Source of the DNA: Chrysopilus asiliformis
Lineage: Eukaryota; Arthropoda; Insecta; Diptera; Rhagionidae
DNA length: 64,000 nt
Direction of reading: 5' to 3'
NCBI GenBank assembly: GCA_964034945.1
Contig: OZ035962.1
Span: 71,815,274 to 71,879,273 of the forward strand
The notes under the pieces were generated by a model, which made no database searches, was not told where the DNA came from, and worked only from the letters and a program-made list of their open reading frames with translations. Below are positions 22,351 through 34,129 of the stretch, piece by piece (position 1 is the first letter of the stretch; the number at the start of each line of letters is the position of its first letter). A program made the position numbers and the translations under genes.

Positions 22351-23955
22351 AAGCAAGTTTTAATATAAAAACTAAATATTGCAGAGGAACGTTTTGTGTT
22401 GATCATAACTGATATTTTTTTTTTGTTTTTTTCAGTTTTAATAACCTTAAGGCAGGCCATTCCAGCACTGCAACATATTTAGAGTAATCCAAGAAATGAG
22501 ATAAGTTTACCGATTCCGTATCTGCACATAGTCTCACTCGTGGCCTCTAGGATCGAGGAAATATTTATCGAGTCGAATGAAAATATCACCAGTGAACTTT
22601 GAGGTTTCTGTGGCTTGGAAAATATATGGACGAGTTGCGGTCGAGAACACAGCTTTTCTGTTTTTAACACACACACGAATGCTTTTTTAAGTGCTCTTTT
22701 TACCCGTTTCCGGCTGTACAAAAGAGTTCATTAATGCATTTATTCCGCGATCATTCAAACTTTGAAACAACCTTCCATATAAAGTGCTCCTTCTTGATTA
22801 CACCGCAAAGGTTCAAGCTAATATAAATCAACATTTTCTAACATGCGTTGGCATTATTATGGTTTTCCTAAAGCACCGGTTGTTTTTATATTAAAAAATC
22901 TTGCCGTTTGGTGAATTAAGCGATGTTATACTTTGGTAATCTAATTATTGAAGCAATTTCCTAGAAAAACTCACCCATGCATGTGTAATAGTTTTCCTGT
23001 AAAGCATTTTTGTAATATTATTTTTCATTATTTTTTTCATTCGTGCAGATTTATTATTACTCTACTCAGTACTTTGTACGAAAGTGAAATTTTACAAACT
23101 GTCGTTTTATGTATTTGTTATATGAACCTGGCGAAAGATACGAGTACATTTTATTTGTTTTTCTCTGTGTAGGGATCGTGGACGACAGGAGATGCCACTT
23201 GTACCAAAAATACGTAAGGAAAAATACCAAAGAAAATTTCCTCCAAATGAATTTCTTTTTACGGTCGTTAGATATAAAAATGTAAATTAGACAGGGCCAT
23301 AAATACTTTGCTAGGATTATTATTGTTATGAAGTGGTACACGCACTTTCTTTATTTTTAAATTGCTCAGCAGCTATAAATGTCTAAACTGAGTAGCATAA
23401 CGAAACGGGAGTAGAGGGCATATTATTACATATAGTCAGAGGAAAACAGAAGTAATAACAGAGACACTGATATTTTATATGACAGGATTGCTGTGGTAGT
23501 AGATGGAAGGAGTGAATTTTCCATTCCCCCAAAATTGTTAGAATGTGAGATGCTTGTAAGTACGAGAATGGTATAACATTAAATTTTCTTTTGCCGCAGA
23601 GTATAACCATAAAAATGTGAATACAAAAGCCACAACAACATGTAGACATTATAAGAAATTCATATAGCGCTACAAAAATAAAGAAGAAAAAACGCGAAGA
23701 ATATTTTTTAATGTTAAATTGGTGTTGAAGGCTTCTCAATTACCTTAAGATTTTCTAAATGGGCTTTATTCGACTATAACGCATTAACTCCTTCACATAA
23801 AAACTTTTTTTTTAATTCTCGTAATTAAATTAGGAAACTAATTACATAGTATTTACTGTTACTTTTGCTGAATTTGTAAAAAACCGTTCATAATATATTG
23901 ATAATTTTTTTTGGGGGTAACTCAATCAAAATTACTAACATCAAATCATATCATC
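22351..23955. other. AT-rich DNA without recognised genes
   Basis: Frames at 22479-22721 and 23383-23739 show no motif I recognise. No repeat structure was noticed. Confidence 0.5.
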
Positions 23956-23959
23956 ATAC

Positions 23960-24283
23960 TAATATGTATATAAAAATTAGTTGGTGTCTGTCTGTCTGTC
24001 TGTCTGTCTGTGCCTCTTTCACGCAAAAACGGCTGAACCGATTGACTTGAAATTTGGCATGAGTATCTGTGGTAGTTCTGGTTCCAACATAGGCATACGA
24101 AAAAGAAGCGCGAGGGGGGGGAGTAAGGGGAGGGGTTAAAGTGATTTCGAAACTTAGTTTTTGCTCTATCGCGGGGAAACTACTAAACCGATTGGCCTGA
24201 AGTTTAACTCCGACAGAGACCATAAAGAAAAAAAAAATTGAAAACACTTAACCCGGCAACGACGGGTATGCCAACTAGCTAAA
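23960..24283 (+). mobile_element. Helitron-like element with (GTCT)n run
   Basis: It contains a (GTCT)n run at 23985-24011, the segments CGGCTGAACCGATTGACTTG and AAACTACTAAACCGATTGGC, and ends with CCCGGCAACGACGGGTATGC followed by CAACTAG. The CCCG/CGGG hairpin and CTAG end fit Helitron 3' termini. Related ends lie at 57910-57954. Confidence 0.6.
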
Positions 24284-24622
24284 AGATAATTAATGAAATA
24301 GGATAAAAATTCAAATCGGAACTATCCAAGCAAAGCTTGGAATTCTGCAAGCAAAGCCTTAAATTATTTTAATTAGAATCGAATGTTATATAAATATTAG
24401 AAAAAAACTCATAAAGTTTTTTTTTCGTTTATAAGGGGAACAATTTTAAAAATGGCGACCAATTTTTGTCATAGAGAAAATTGGAAAATATGTTAGTTAA
24501 AAATTCGAAAAAATATTGCTCGAAAAAGTCCTACTTTTTTTAAATTCATTTTCTTATATTGACTATGGGAATAAGTTCTTAACGATTTTTTGTCTGCTTT
24601 TTTTTGCTGCAAATCAAATGTT

Positions 24623-25005
24623 GGTGCCGATCGTGAAATACGGCGTCAGACACGTGAGTGCGTATCTCTCGTTTTTCGATCATTGAAAACGTTCGAAGGG
24701 AGTAGTGAATCATTCACGTTTGGCGTTTCAAATACGCGCCACTTTCGTTGCGTGTCTGAGTGAGGGACAAAAGGCAAAAATGTAAGTTTAAAGGATTTAA
24801 TTGAATAATTAGTACATTTTGAACTTATTATTATAGGAAAAGAACAACAAAACTAAATTTTTTAGCTGTCAAAATTAGCAAAAACTCAAAAAAAAAACTT
24901 AACGAAAGATTCGTTAAACGCCGTATTCAATGATACCGCGTTAAGTGAAAGTGAATCGAATGGGTGAAGTGAATCTCAGATACGCCGTATTCCACGATCG
25001 GCACC
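24623..25005. mobile_element. TIR element with 3-bp GTT duplication
   Basis: GGTGCCGATCGTGAAATACG at the left is mirrored by CGTATTCCACGATCGGCACC at the right (one mismatch), both flanked by GTT (24620-24622, 25006-25008). The 383-bp interior has a second partially inverted tract (TCGTTTTTCGATC, AACGAAAGATTCG) and no transposase. The superfamily is not determined. Confidence 0.75.
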
Positions 25006-25139
25006 GTTATTCCATTGGAAGCTATAACCTTAGCCTATATTTCAGGCAAAAAACAGATTCCTTGAGTGAAGAAACCCTACTCTTTCGCGTTGATCTATTC
25101 ATGCACCCATTTGTTTACCTCCTCGTATGATGGGACCGT

Positions 25140-25346
25140 GTTACAATGAGACTTATAGTAAGGGGTCTTGCGTTGTCGTGGACTAGAATCAATTTCTCAT
25201 GTCTACCGGCCCATTCCGGACGTTTTTCGCCAATAGCTCGCTTGACGTCGGACTTCGCGACGTCGGACTTCGCGACTGATTGTTTCTGACGGTTTCAAGA
25301 GATCATAGTACACAACGCCAACAAATCCTGTGGCAGCTGTTACATT
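25140..25346 (-). pseudogene. mariner transposase fragment (catalytic core part)
   Basis: The minus strand reads FVGVVYYDLLKPSETI, then, in another frame, EKRPEWAGRHEKLILVHDNA followed by RP. The HDNARP segment carries the second catalytic aspartate of the DD34D mariner transposase. Frames are shifted between the two parts, and a 15-bp direct duplication occurs at 25244-25258/25259-25273. Both ends of the gene are missing. Confidence 0.8.
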
Positions 25347-27250
25347 AAAAAAATAAGTTTGCCTTTAAATATGACTTCAGACAAAAATTATTTATTTTTT
25401 CATTCTTTGTCAATTTTTAAAAGAGATAAAAGTACCCGTGGGCCGCGGGTTGGACAAGCCTGATATGGATACTTCATTATAAATAGATCTTCATCAGACT
25501 TCTAGTTTGTAAACGATTTGCTAAACACCTGGTCCAAACCAGCTAGCAGCATTAATTTTCGTACAAGTTCATTAATATAAGATTGGGATCGATTTAAACA
25601 AAATTTTATTCAAGAAAAAGCAGTTTTTGGTTTTTATTTTGCTTAAAAATAAATATTTTTTCTTTACTTAAAAATATAAAAAAAATTAAAAACCAAGTTG
25701 TGGCCAGTTTGCTAAAACTATGAATTATGGGACAAATTTTACGCTGATGTATTAATTATTTAATGCAAAAAAGAAAATTCATGTGATTTAGCAGTGCAGT
25801 ACAAAAAGGGATTTCCCGATTTTTGATCGTATATCGTATACCGAATCAATTTGCGATGTATAGCGAAACGTAGACACAATTCAAGAAAGTGAAACGCCGT
25901 ATAACGGGCTTTTGGTGCATAAAAAATGTTATTATTTTTAATTCTCCATATTTACAATATTGCCATATTGACAATGTATCTTTCCATTAATCGAATCTCT
26001 AGAATTTCAATTTTCCGGAAACGCATCAAATCTCATTGATCCCATTTTAGGTGTACAGTATGACAGACATAGAAAATCGCATTTATAATCCAGAAAATAC
26101 CTTACCTAGATCTAGGCAAGGAAGATAAATTGAATGGTCATCGGAATGCAACACCTTTTCAATATTTTTGTTTACATTTGGCCAATACAAATAAATCCAG
26201 TTCATACAAGTTTCCGCTATACGTCGAATACTTGCGTTCCATATTGGCTGAGTTGAAAGGGATTGCCTTATTCTATTGCCGGCCGGTCACATATGCTTCC
26301 TACTAGTGGTAAATCCCTACCATAGAGGAACTGCCGAATCATTGAAATTTCTGCCAGCATCATTCAAGCTCTCATAAGTTTGTGACATTTTTGCACATCC
26401 CCGGCAATATATTTCTATGTATGGAATCGAATAGGAATATGGACTAAACGGATCTAGATATCTCCATATTGATGTTTGCTCATACTCGTATATTGATTAT
26501 GGCAAACGTATTTTCGGAAAAAGTCACACCATGACACACAATACGCTTTCAACAAATATTTTCGCACTGGACATCACGGTTTCAATTTGATCCCTTCTGC
26601 AAATATTGACGTGGGACATGGCCATCGTTCAGTTGAAGAACCCAGAATAAGGGTGTCTTTATATCAAATGGGATTCGAGTGTGTATGAAAGTTGTGATGA
26701 TGATCTTTGCGTTGGCTAAGGAGATATGATTGATGGATTGAAGCTATTCAGTGCGATGGTAATTGATTTTGTTTGGTTTGGAAAAATTTAAAACAAAATT
26801 GCAAGCATTGAAATCAATCATTGTTTGAAAATAAAAATTTTACAGTTGCAGATCTTTAAATATTGTAGATATTTTAATATGGGTAAAAGTAAATTTTAAT
26901 CAAAGTTTGTATACTTTTCGATGTGTAATTAATAACTAAAGCCACCAAAAATTGTTAAAAAATATATTTAAAAATTATTGTTAAATTGTTAAAAAATATT
27001 GCAAAAAATTGTTGAAAAATATTGCAAAAAATTGTCAAAAAATTTATTTAAAAAAAAAACGAAAATTTCCTTGTTATGATATAAAGCAGGTGAGAAAATA
27101 TACAACACTTGGAGGCATCATTGCATTAGTGTGCAAAATGTAAGAATGGATGGATCTTTTTTACGGGTGTGTAAATACACTGCATTGCAACCACAATACA
27201 AAAATTGTGGAGTATTGCCAGTTGTGACTAATTTTGATTTGAGAATCACA
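25347..27250. other. AT-rich DNA without recognised genes
   Basis: A short palindrome CCTTACCTAGATCTAGGCAA lies at about 26100. At 26940-27040 there are repeated AAAATTGTTAAAAAATAT words. No coding region is supported. Confidence 0.5.
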
Positions 27251-27254
27251 AAAA

Positions 27255-27475
27255 AAGAATCTGCGCAAAATTTCAAGTCTGTGGCTCAATCCGTCCGCCC
27301 GCAATCCGCGCCACAGATGGACAGACGGACGGACGGACATGCTAAATTCAACTTTTTTTATCATTCTAAACACAATGGTGTAATTCATTTTTTTTTTTTG
27401 AAAAACGGGATCTTGGCGTTACAAGCGGTAAGGCAAATCTAATATACCTTTTGGTTTCACCATACGGGTATAAAC
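27255..27475 (-). mobile_element. (GTCY)n mini-me-like element, family 1, truncated copy
   Basis: In minus orientation it holds the ATACCCGTATGGTGAAACC end (27456-27474), GATCCCG with CAAGATCC, the GTCC run (27315-27340) and GGCGCGGATTGCGGGC. The other half, including the second terminal repeat, is missing. Confidence 0.8.
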
Positions 27476-27721
27476 ATGAAATTTTCTTGAAACAATTTGA
27501 TCAATACTCGGAAATTGCGGAATAAAGGGAATGTTCAGTAACGAAGTAGAGCAACTTGTATTTCATTTAAATCACTTAAGATACCTTGCTTAATGATGAT
27601 TGAAAAACTTGAAAGAAGATTATGATGTTGGAATTTGTTGAAGAAATTAGAAACCCATTGCCTGATAAAAGATTTCTTAAATTTATTCCGTAATTTCCGA
27701 TAGTTGATAAAATTATTTTAA

Positions 27722-28785
27722 CCCAGATATGCCTAATGTACTGTATGTAGTACACTTAAAACTCGACTGATCCTGCACAGCAGACGATACAGACAAAATC
27801 GGGAAATGCTCGGAATTATTCACTATTCATCAGACATTGCAAGTAAGAGCATTGCAGTGACTTTGGAGGTTCAGTTTATTTTTTAGATAGATTAGAAGTT
27901 TGCGAAAAAGTGAAAATGGATGATAAGCGCATACGTTTCGAAAGGTGAGTTGTTTTCAGGCAAAATAAACCAAAAATAAACTTTCACTCTATATGGAACA
28001 TTACAACAAATGGTGATGTTATCAGGGGAAATTCACATATTTACCGTATTTAGGAGATTTGTTGTTGTGCGGGAGATGAATCAGAGGTGTACTAAATATA
28101 GTACATTAGGAAAATCTATATCTATGAATGTAATTCTATTTCAGGGGGTTCTCACTTCATGAAGCTCTTGTTGTGTTGGAAAATGATAATGATAATCCGA
28201 ATATGGGAGGAGTTGATCGTTCAGATCAAAACATTAGCTTATATAGCATTTTTATCAGGGGAAAAAAATTGTATTTACCCTTGCTAACCCACTGTATAGG
28301 TTTATCAATTTCGAATGCTTGGCAGTTGCATTGAAAAAATTAAGGAGATTTGGATCAACTAAGTTTTAGAAGGAGGATTGCCACATCATTACTAGCGCAA
28401 AACAGAAAACTTCCGTCTTATCAAAAAGGACACAAAGGTAGGACACAAGAGCTCGATGTAAGGTATGATCGACTAGACCATCTTGTTATTCCCCATGAAA
28501 AACATACTCGATGTGGTCATTGTCACCAAAGAACAACTACCATTTGTTCAAAGTGCGATATCGGGGTTCATGTGGGGTTTTGTTTTCTTCCACACAAAAA
28601 AATTAATTTGTTTTCACAAATGTGTATATGCCTAATGTACTATATGTAGTACGGCTCAAAACTCTATCTTTTTGAAAAACAATTCATATTTTAAGAGTAT
28701 TACTGTTTTCTTTATACCTAATAAAGTGCAATTTACATCAAATTTTTAATTTTGATCTTCTAAATAACTTTTAGGCATATCTGGG
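27722..28785 (+). mobile_element. piggyBac-like element, internally deleted, with TTAA duplications
   Basis: Perfect 15-bp terminal repeats CCCAGATATGCCTAA/TTAGGCATATCTGGG are flanked by TTAA at 27718-27721 and 28786-28789, the hallmark of piggyBac insertion. A subterminal motif ATGCCTAATGTACT plus TATGTAGTAC occurs near both ends and, inverted, near 28090. At 1064 bp it is far shorter than an autonomous element (about 2.3-2.8 kb), and it keeps both ends of the transposase gene. Confidence 0.95.
27917..28630 (+). pseudogene. piggyBac transposase, internal deletion derivative
   Basis: The gene begins MDDKRIRFER at 27917 and runs into a consensus splice donor (AG/GTGAGT, near 27946). An acceptor (TTCTATTTCAG) at 28144 rejoins the frame as GFSLHEALVVLENDNDN. 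This is fused directly to NMGGVDRSDQ, which holds a conserved Asp of the piggyBac DDE/D domain; the central catalytic part between is gone. After WQLH two stops occur, then DQLSFRRRIATSLL and a C-terminal Cys/His-rich zinc region (RCGHCHQ, CSKCDIGVHVGFC), as in piggyBac transposases. It is inactive as an enzyme; whether the truncated message is spliced or translated is unknown. Confidence 0.88.
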
Positions 28786-28789
28786 TTAA

Positions 28790-29495
28790 GAAAACTTTTT
28801 TTTTATTATTTTTTTCTTTTGAGCTCATTTTGCGACAAATTTCATATTTTTTCTTCATTTTTTCGTGAAAGGCGATATATATAATTGAAAGAGAGAAATA
28901 AAATATTTTCCAAATGTCTCGGAAAAGAAAGTTTTGTATAATGAAAATTGAGCGAAAATTTGAAGCAAATCAAAATCTTATAGCTTCTCGTCTCAACTCA
29001 TCTCCTTAGGCGAATAATTTCATCAGATTTGAAGCAAATCGGTCAAATGGTTCTCTTCATAAAGCATGTTGTGTCTCCCTTTCGTTCTCCACCGCAACCT
29101 CTTCTAGAGAACATAATTTCGTTCGAAATGCCCTTATGCTCTGAATATAATTCTATTCTGAATTCTAAGTTTTTGAAAACTTTTTGGTTTGATCCAACAT
29201 TTTCAAGACAATTGCGAAAAATTCTTTCATTTATATGGAGAAGGGGAGAAGGATAGTTCCGATTAAATTTTAATGTATTGGAAAGTTATGTATAGTTATA
29301 TTAAAAATACTACAGTTTTGAAAACTCAGTGGTTGGATTCACCGTTATTGAGAAAGTTGCGTTAAATTTTCCCATTTGTATGCGGGAGTTATTTTTTTTT
29401 TTGCATACGAACCATTTTCAAAAATTAACTTACATAATAGTCTTGATCCTTTGATATATTTATATGCGTAACGCTTTATTTTTGATTGTAGATCC
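28790..29495. other. AT-rich DNA with family-2-like phrases
   Basis: The segment near 29020-29270 (AAGCAAATCGGTCAAATGGTT, TATATGGAGAAGGGGAGAAGG) resembles the non-coding parts of the (GTCY)n families. No gene is supported. Confidence 0.45.
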
Positions 29496-29499
29496 CGTC

Positions 29500-29830
29500 C
29501 TAGCGAGCGGATTTTGGCATGATTTGCGCCATTGGGGAAATTGTCCCCCAAGGAAAGTTTTCGCTTACTCCAAAAATATCCTTCCCCTTGCCAGTAAACC
29601 CTTCTCCTTCTATCTCCTGAACCTTTTGAGCAATCTTGGCGCGGTTTGCGCCATTGGGTAAATTGTACTGCATGGAAAGTTTTCGCCCACTCAAATAATA
29701 CCCTCATCTTGCTAGTAAACCTCTCTCCTGCTATCTCCTGGAGAGGTGGGGCAATTTTAACGCGGTTTTATGCATTGGATAGATCGCCCCCAAGCAATTT
29801 TTTTGTCTACTAATATCGATTCCTCCTCTT
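29500..29830 (+). repeat. Diverged tandem repeat, about 122-bp period, three units
   Basis: The phrase GCGCCATTGGG with ATTG recurs at about 29527 and 29649 and, decayed (TGCATTGGATAGAT), at about 29772. CCAGTAAACCCTTCTCCT, GCTAGTAAACCTCTCTCCTG and the phrase CTATCTCCTG are also repeated. Short open frames in it arise from the repeat and show no domain. Confidence 0.7.
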
Positions 29831-30149
29831 GACTGTGAACACATTTCCTGTTAACTAGAATTAAAGCCCGGATAACCGCAATCTTGGCAGGAATTCCGTA
29901 AAGTCACAGGCTTCGATGACTTTTCAAGTTGACGGCTTCACGTAAGACGATAAAAGTCATCGAATCGACAGTCGCTTGTCATATGACGTAGCGTAATATT
30001 TGTGACAAATATGGTAGCTGTAACCGTTTTTGGGTGATGGGGCCTCATCAATTTCATATGTCTCAAATTAAACAGGAAAATAATTTTTTGGTCGTAGAAA
30101 AAAAAACAAGAAAAAATCATAGCAAAAAATAAAAAAATAATATTTACAG

Positions 30150-30190
30150 CACACAGCGCCCAAAAAATTTTTATTTACTGTTCAGTAAAT
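30150..30190 (+). repeat. Short element A fragment
   Basis: CACAGCGCCCAAAAAATTTT matches the block after the foldback in the element A copies near 48700 (ACACAGCGCCCAAAAAATTA). Only this short piece is recognisable. Confidence 0.4.
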
Positions 30191-30277
30191 TTTAATAGAA
30201 GCTTGTTCTTATAAAATGTTTTTTTTTTCACCAAGATGAAAATGAGCGTAACGTATTTAATTGACAACCCCTTAGAT

Positions 30278-30512
30278 CAGCGTTTTCCAAACTGGGAAGC
30301 GCGCCTCCCTAGGGAGGCGTGGACTAGTCTAAGGGGAGGCGCGAATATTAGCCAGTATTGACAAAAAAAAGTGCACGTGCAGCTAATACAATACGTAACA
30401 TATAGGTACATATTAACTACTAAGCTGCTGATGCTACCCTTACCCCGTAGCAAACATGACGGTTCAAATATTTTTAAGGGAGCCGTGGTAAAATAAATTT
30501 TGGAAACCACTG
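30278..30512. mobile_element. hAT-type MITE with 8-bp duplication CCTTAGAT
   Basis: CAGCGTTTTCCAAACTGG at the left and TTTTGGAAACCACTG at the right are imperfect inverted termini with the CAG/CTG ends of hAT elements. Both sides carry the identical octamer CCTTAGAT (30270-30277, 30513-30520). The 235-bp interior includes a palindrome around GCGCCTCCCTAGGGAGGCG and has no coding capacity. Confidence 0.92.
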
Positions 30513-30520
30513 CCTTAGAT

Positions 30521-32136
30521 TATCAAGTACAAATTCCTGCAAATCGATTCCGCACCGAGTTTCTGATTTTTTTATATAAAAATTGAAACGATTCTATATA
30601 AAAACAGTCTATAGTTTTTTTTAAAGAAATATTTATGAAATTTTTAAAAGATTTTACTAGAACTTGTTTAGATAGTATACAATAAAGGTAAAATATATCG
30701 GGCAACATTAGAAGTTTAATCTATCAAAGTAATAAAAATGTAATCACAATCAACCATATTCCTGTATTGTCGAAAACAAAAGATTTTTATATCGAAACCA
30801 TTCAATGAAAATAATGTCTATAAGACAATTTTAACTAATGTGAAGTATAAAATTTATTAGAATCAGATAATTTTGAAAATTTTCGCTAAGGACAATATAA
30901 ATTTTGTTTTTAATACCCTATAATATCTAAGTTATCATTGCATCCAACTATAAAATTTCTCATTTAAAAGCAATAAAATGTTAAAACTTTGCTATTTTCT
31001 TTTCCCTTTTACTTATAGGTGATATAAACACACAAACATGTAGTGATTAAAAACGATACGAAACCTCACTAAAAAGGTTCAAATAGATACAAAGAAATGA
31101 TAAATGTTTAGCACCCTGTAATTTCATCTACCTTTTAGAATTTAAAATCCCTTATGTTTGAACAGTTTTCGCCTTTGATTAGTTTACACCCTCTACTATT
31201 GTTATATCTAAATATATAGTATAAAATTCACCATCCTTTCCATTGATAGCCGTCCTGATTTTATATAACTAGGTTCAAGTACTTAAAATTTTGCACAATA
31301 CTTTTGGAATGTTCATGTGGAGGGCGACACAGCCTAATATAGAAAATGTCTAACATTCGGTGAAAGCAATTAAATCTAAATTGTTCACACGTAGAGAAAG
31401 GCTGAAAGAAGATAGGGAGTCCAAAAATGAAAATATCTAAATTGCAATCTTATTCAAGAACCAAAACTCACCATTTATAGAAATCTATAGATACTTTCGT
31501 AGCTATCAATATGTGTATGTAAGTATCTATACATGCAAAATATTCCGGAGCCGACGCATGAATGGGTGCGTCACGGGACAAATAATGTGGATCACTTACA
31601 TTTGTATATATGCAATTAACTTTCCATGAATACAGTTTTAGGTTTTATCTGTTAGTTTAGGTTATATTAGATACGAGTAAAGTACTTATATATTTACAAG
31701 TAAATGCGTGCATTTACTAAAGTTTAAAGACTGGAAACTTGCTTAATATAGTTGCACGGGAATAGTCCTTTAAAATTATACTTTTAGCTTTGGCCACCAT
31801 TAAAGGTCCGAAGGTTGCGAATTTCATTTTAGATTATCATGAAAAGGGGACTTTATCTCAATGTGCAATCGCAACCCGATTTAATGATGCGAAATTCTAC
31901 AAACCTCCGTAGGTAACCACATAACAAACCTGTAATCAAATATCACCGTTTTCCTCGTATAAGCATTTAGGAGTTCATTTTACTGAATAGCTTCAATAGA
32001 AAGTGAGTGTAATTTTGACGAAAAAAAAATCTCGTTTTAAATAGAAACATAAAAAAAGCTACAATTGCCAGGGACTAATCGTCAAGTACTTTTTATGAGA
32101 AAAGCCCGAATTTTTAAAGAAAATTTTCCATTTGTA
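30521..32136. other. AT-rich DNA without recognised genes
   Basis: No frame or repeat could be assigned. Frames such as 30523-30708 lack any motif. Confidence 0.55.
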
Positions 32137-32400
32137 CACTCAGAAAAATGGAGGCTAACTCGACGACCTACATACGGCGTAATTGGCCTCGGGTAGGCGC
32201 GCGTTCGCCTGCATGTGGGCAAGTAAAACTGAGTTGACCTGTGGTCGGAGAAATTCTGAAATTAAGCCACCAGCAGGTGAAGTAGGGCATTGGGAGCTTG
32301 ACCTTAGATAGGTTAACTCTGACCGCTAGCTGGCTTACAGACACCTCTGTAAGGTCAGAGTTAACCTGACAAAAAGTTGACCTGGACATTTTTCTGAGTG
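32137..32400. mobile_element. MITE with TA duplication (Tc1/mariner type)
   Basis: CACTCAGAAAAATG and CATTTTTCTGAGTG are 14-bp perfect inverted termini flanked by TA at 32135-32136 and 32401-32402. The interior also contains GGTTAACTCTGACC and inverted AGGTCAGAGTTAACC. The frame at 32168-32479 crosses it by chance. Confidence 0.88.
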
Positions 32401-32499
32401 TATGGAGGAGGCGAAAGAGAGTGGTCTGATTGAATTTTGAGGCATGGAAAAGTTTTGTAAAATCATATTTTAAAAACATTTTGCCTTTATAAATTTTAA

Positions 32500-32775
32500 G
32501 ATACTACTCACTACTCACCGTTTTTGAGAAAATTGCAAAAACTGTTTCGTGTATATGTGAGAGGAGGGTAGGGATGAATCGAATTTATCTTAATTTATTT
32601 CTCGTAAATTATCTTCCTATTTCATGATTGCAAATTCTTGCTGTGCTTCTCATAAATAGTCTTGCTATTTACGAGAAGCGCAACTGTAAAAAGTTTCAAG
32701 CCTCTAGCTCAATCTTTTTGAAAGTTATGGTATTCGTGGGCAGACAGATAGACGGACGCACGTACACATATTGCT
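32500..32775 (+). repeat. Fragment of (GTCY)n-type repeat, family 2
   Basis: CTCACCGTTTTTGAGAAAAT, AAGCCTCTAGCTCAATC, TTTGAAAGTTATGGTATTCG and GCAGACAGATAGACGGACG occur in the order seen in the other family 2 copies. Confidence 0.7.
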
Positions 32776-32779
32776 TGGT

Positions 32780-34125
32780 CTCCCCTTCTCTCCTCAAAAA
32801 TTAGTCAAATTAGAAAATTATAATTAAAGAAAAACCAAAATTCAAAATATTGTATACGCAAATCTATATAAAATAATACTTTTAGTACAACATTTAATGA
32901 AATTTTTAGCAAAAGATATAGTTTTATTTATAACAAAAACTTAGCAAAATTTTTATGTGTTCCTCAGTTAAATACTTATCAAATAATTAGGTAAATTTAA
33001 CTTTAATAAAAATTTAATGAAATTTAGCAAAATCTTTAGCAAAATTCTAGGAAAACTTTTTGTAAAATTTACAATATGAAATCTTAGTAAAAAAAATTCA
33101 ATTCGCTAATATTGGTTTTAATAAAATATTTAGCAATGTATTTAGGAAAAATTTACTGGATATTTATTAAAATCTTATGAAAGTCCTTAGTAAAACTTTT
33201 TAACTCAATTTTAATTTTAAAAATCAAAAAAAAAAAAAAATTTCAAAATTTTAAATTTATGAAATAAAGGGAAAAAAAGCTTTTTAACATATTTTTAAAA
33301 AAATATTTTTATACTTTGGCATAAAACTGTAAAATACTATCCAACAAAACATTCGAAATACTATAAACACTTTAAGGTTTAAAAAAATTACAACAAGAAA
33401 TAAAATTTGATAATCGCAACCTATTTTTAACAACCCAAATAATATTTTAATTTATAATTTAGGGTAACATATCAATTGCCTAGCACTAAGCAAAATTCAA
33501 ATATTTTTATATTCTGACACGGGCTAAAGTTTTAATTGCAGGTCGCCACATTCCAATTGAACTCAAAGTGGGCCAAATTAAAAAAAAAACAGAAATTATC
33601 TTCTTTAAAATCTCACTTTGGATTACTCATAATCTCATCCACGGAGAAAATATCACGTTTTATCTTTGATTAATTAAATTCTAATTTAAACCTTCCAGCG
33701 ATGGAGTTATGCATCGTTGATTTGTATTATTTCTAGATTTATTTTAAAGAGAGAATTTTTCATTAATTTATAATGATAGCAATCCTCCCTTTTTACAAAA
33801 TGTCACAAAAAGTCCACTAAACGCAAATGAGAACCTTATTTAAAAAGTTGCTCTTGCGAATTTCAAACTTCTTCGTTATGTTAGAATCTTTCCAAGATTT
33901 TAATAAATACTACGGCCCGAACTGCTTCACGTTTCATTCCTTCCCCTGCAGCCTCCTCCGACTCCACGGCCATCGGTCTTGTATCATACACGGCCTCGGA
34001 CCGCTGGCCAATCACGCCTTATGGCCTACATAGGTAATTACTCGACTTTTGGCATCGGATCTGATTTTTCAAGGAGTGGGGTAGATATTATTGGACGAAA
34101 ATTTTCCTGAGCATCCTAAGGGTTG
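32780..34125. other. AT-rich DNA; one less AT-rich patch
   Basis: From 32870 to 33230 the words TTTAGCAAAAT/TTAATGAAATTT recur irregularly (simple repeat). A less AT-rich patch at 33910-34030 has an open frame of 68 residues with no recognised domain. Confidence 0.45.
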
Positions 34126-34129
34126 CCCT

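Noticed and set aside
22479..22721. 80-residue minus-strand frame
   Set aside because: No recognised domain in any of the three frames, and no flanking TIRs.
33827..34033. 68-residue frame in a less AT-rich patch
   Set aside because: Composition differs from the surroundings but no family signature was found.
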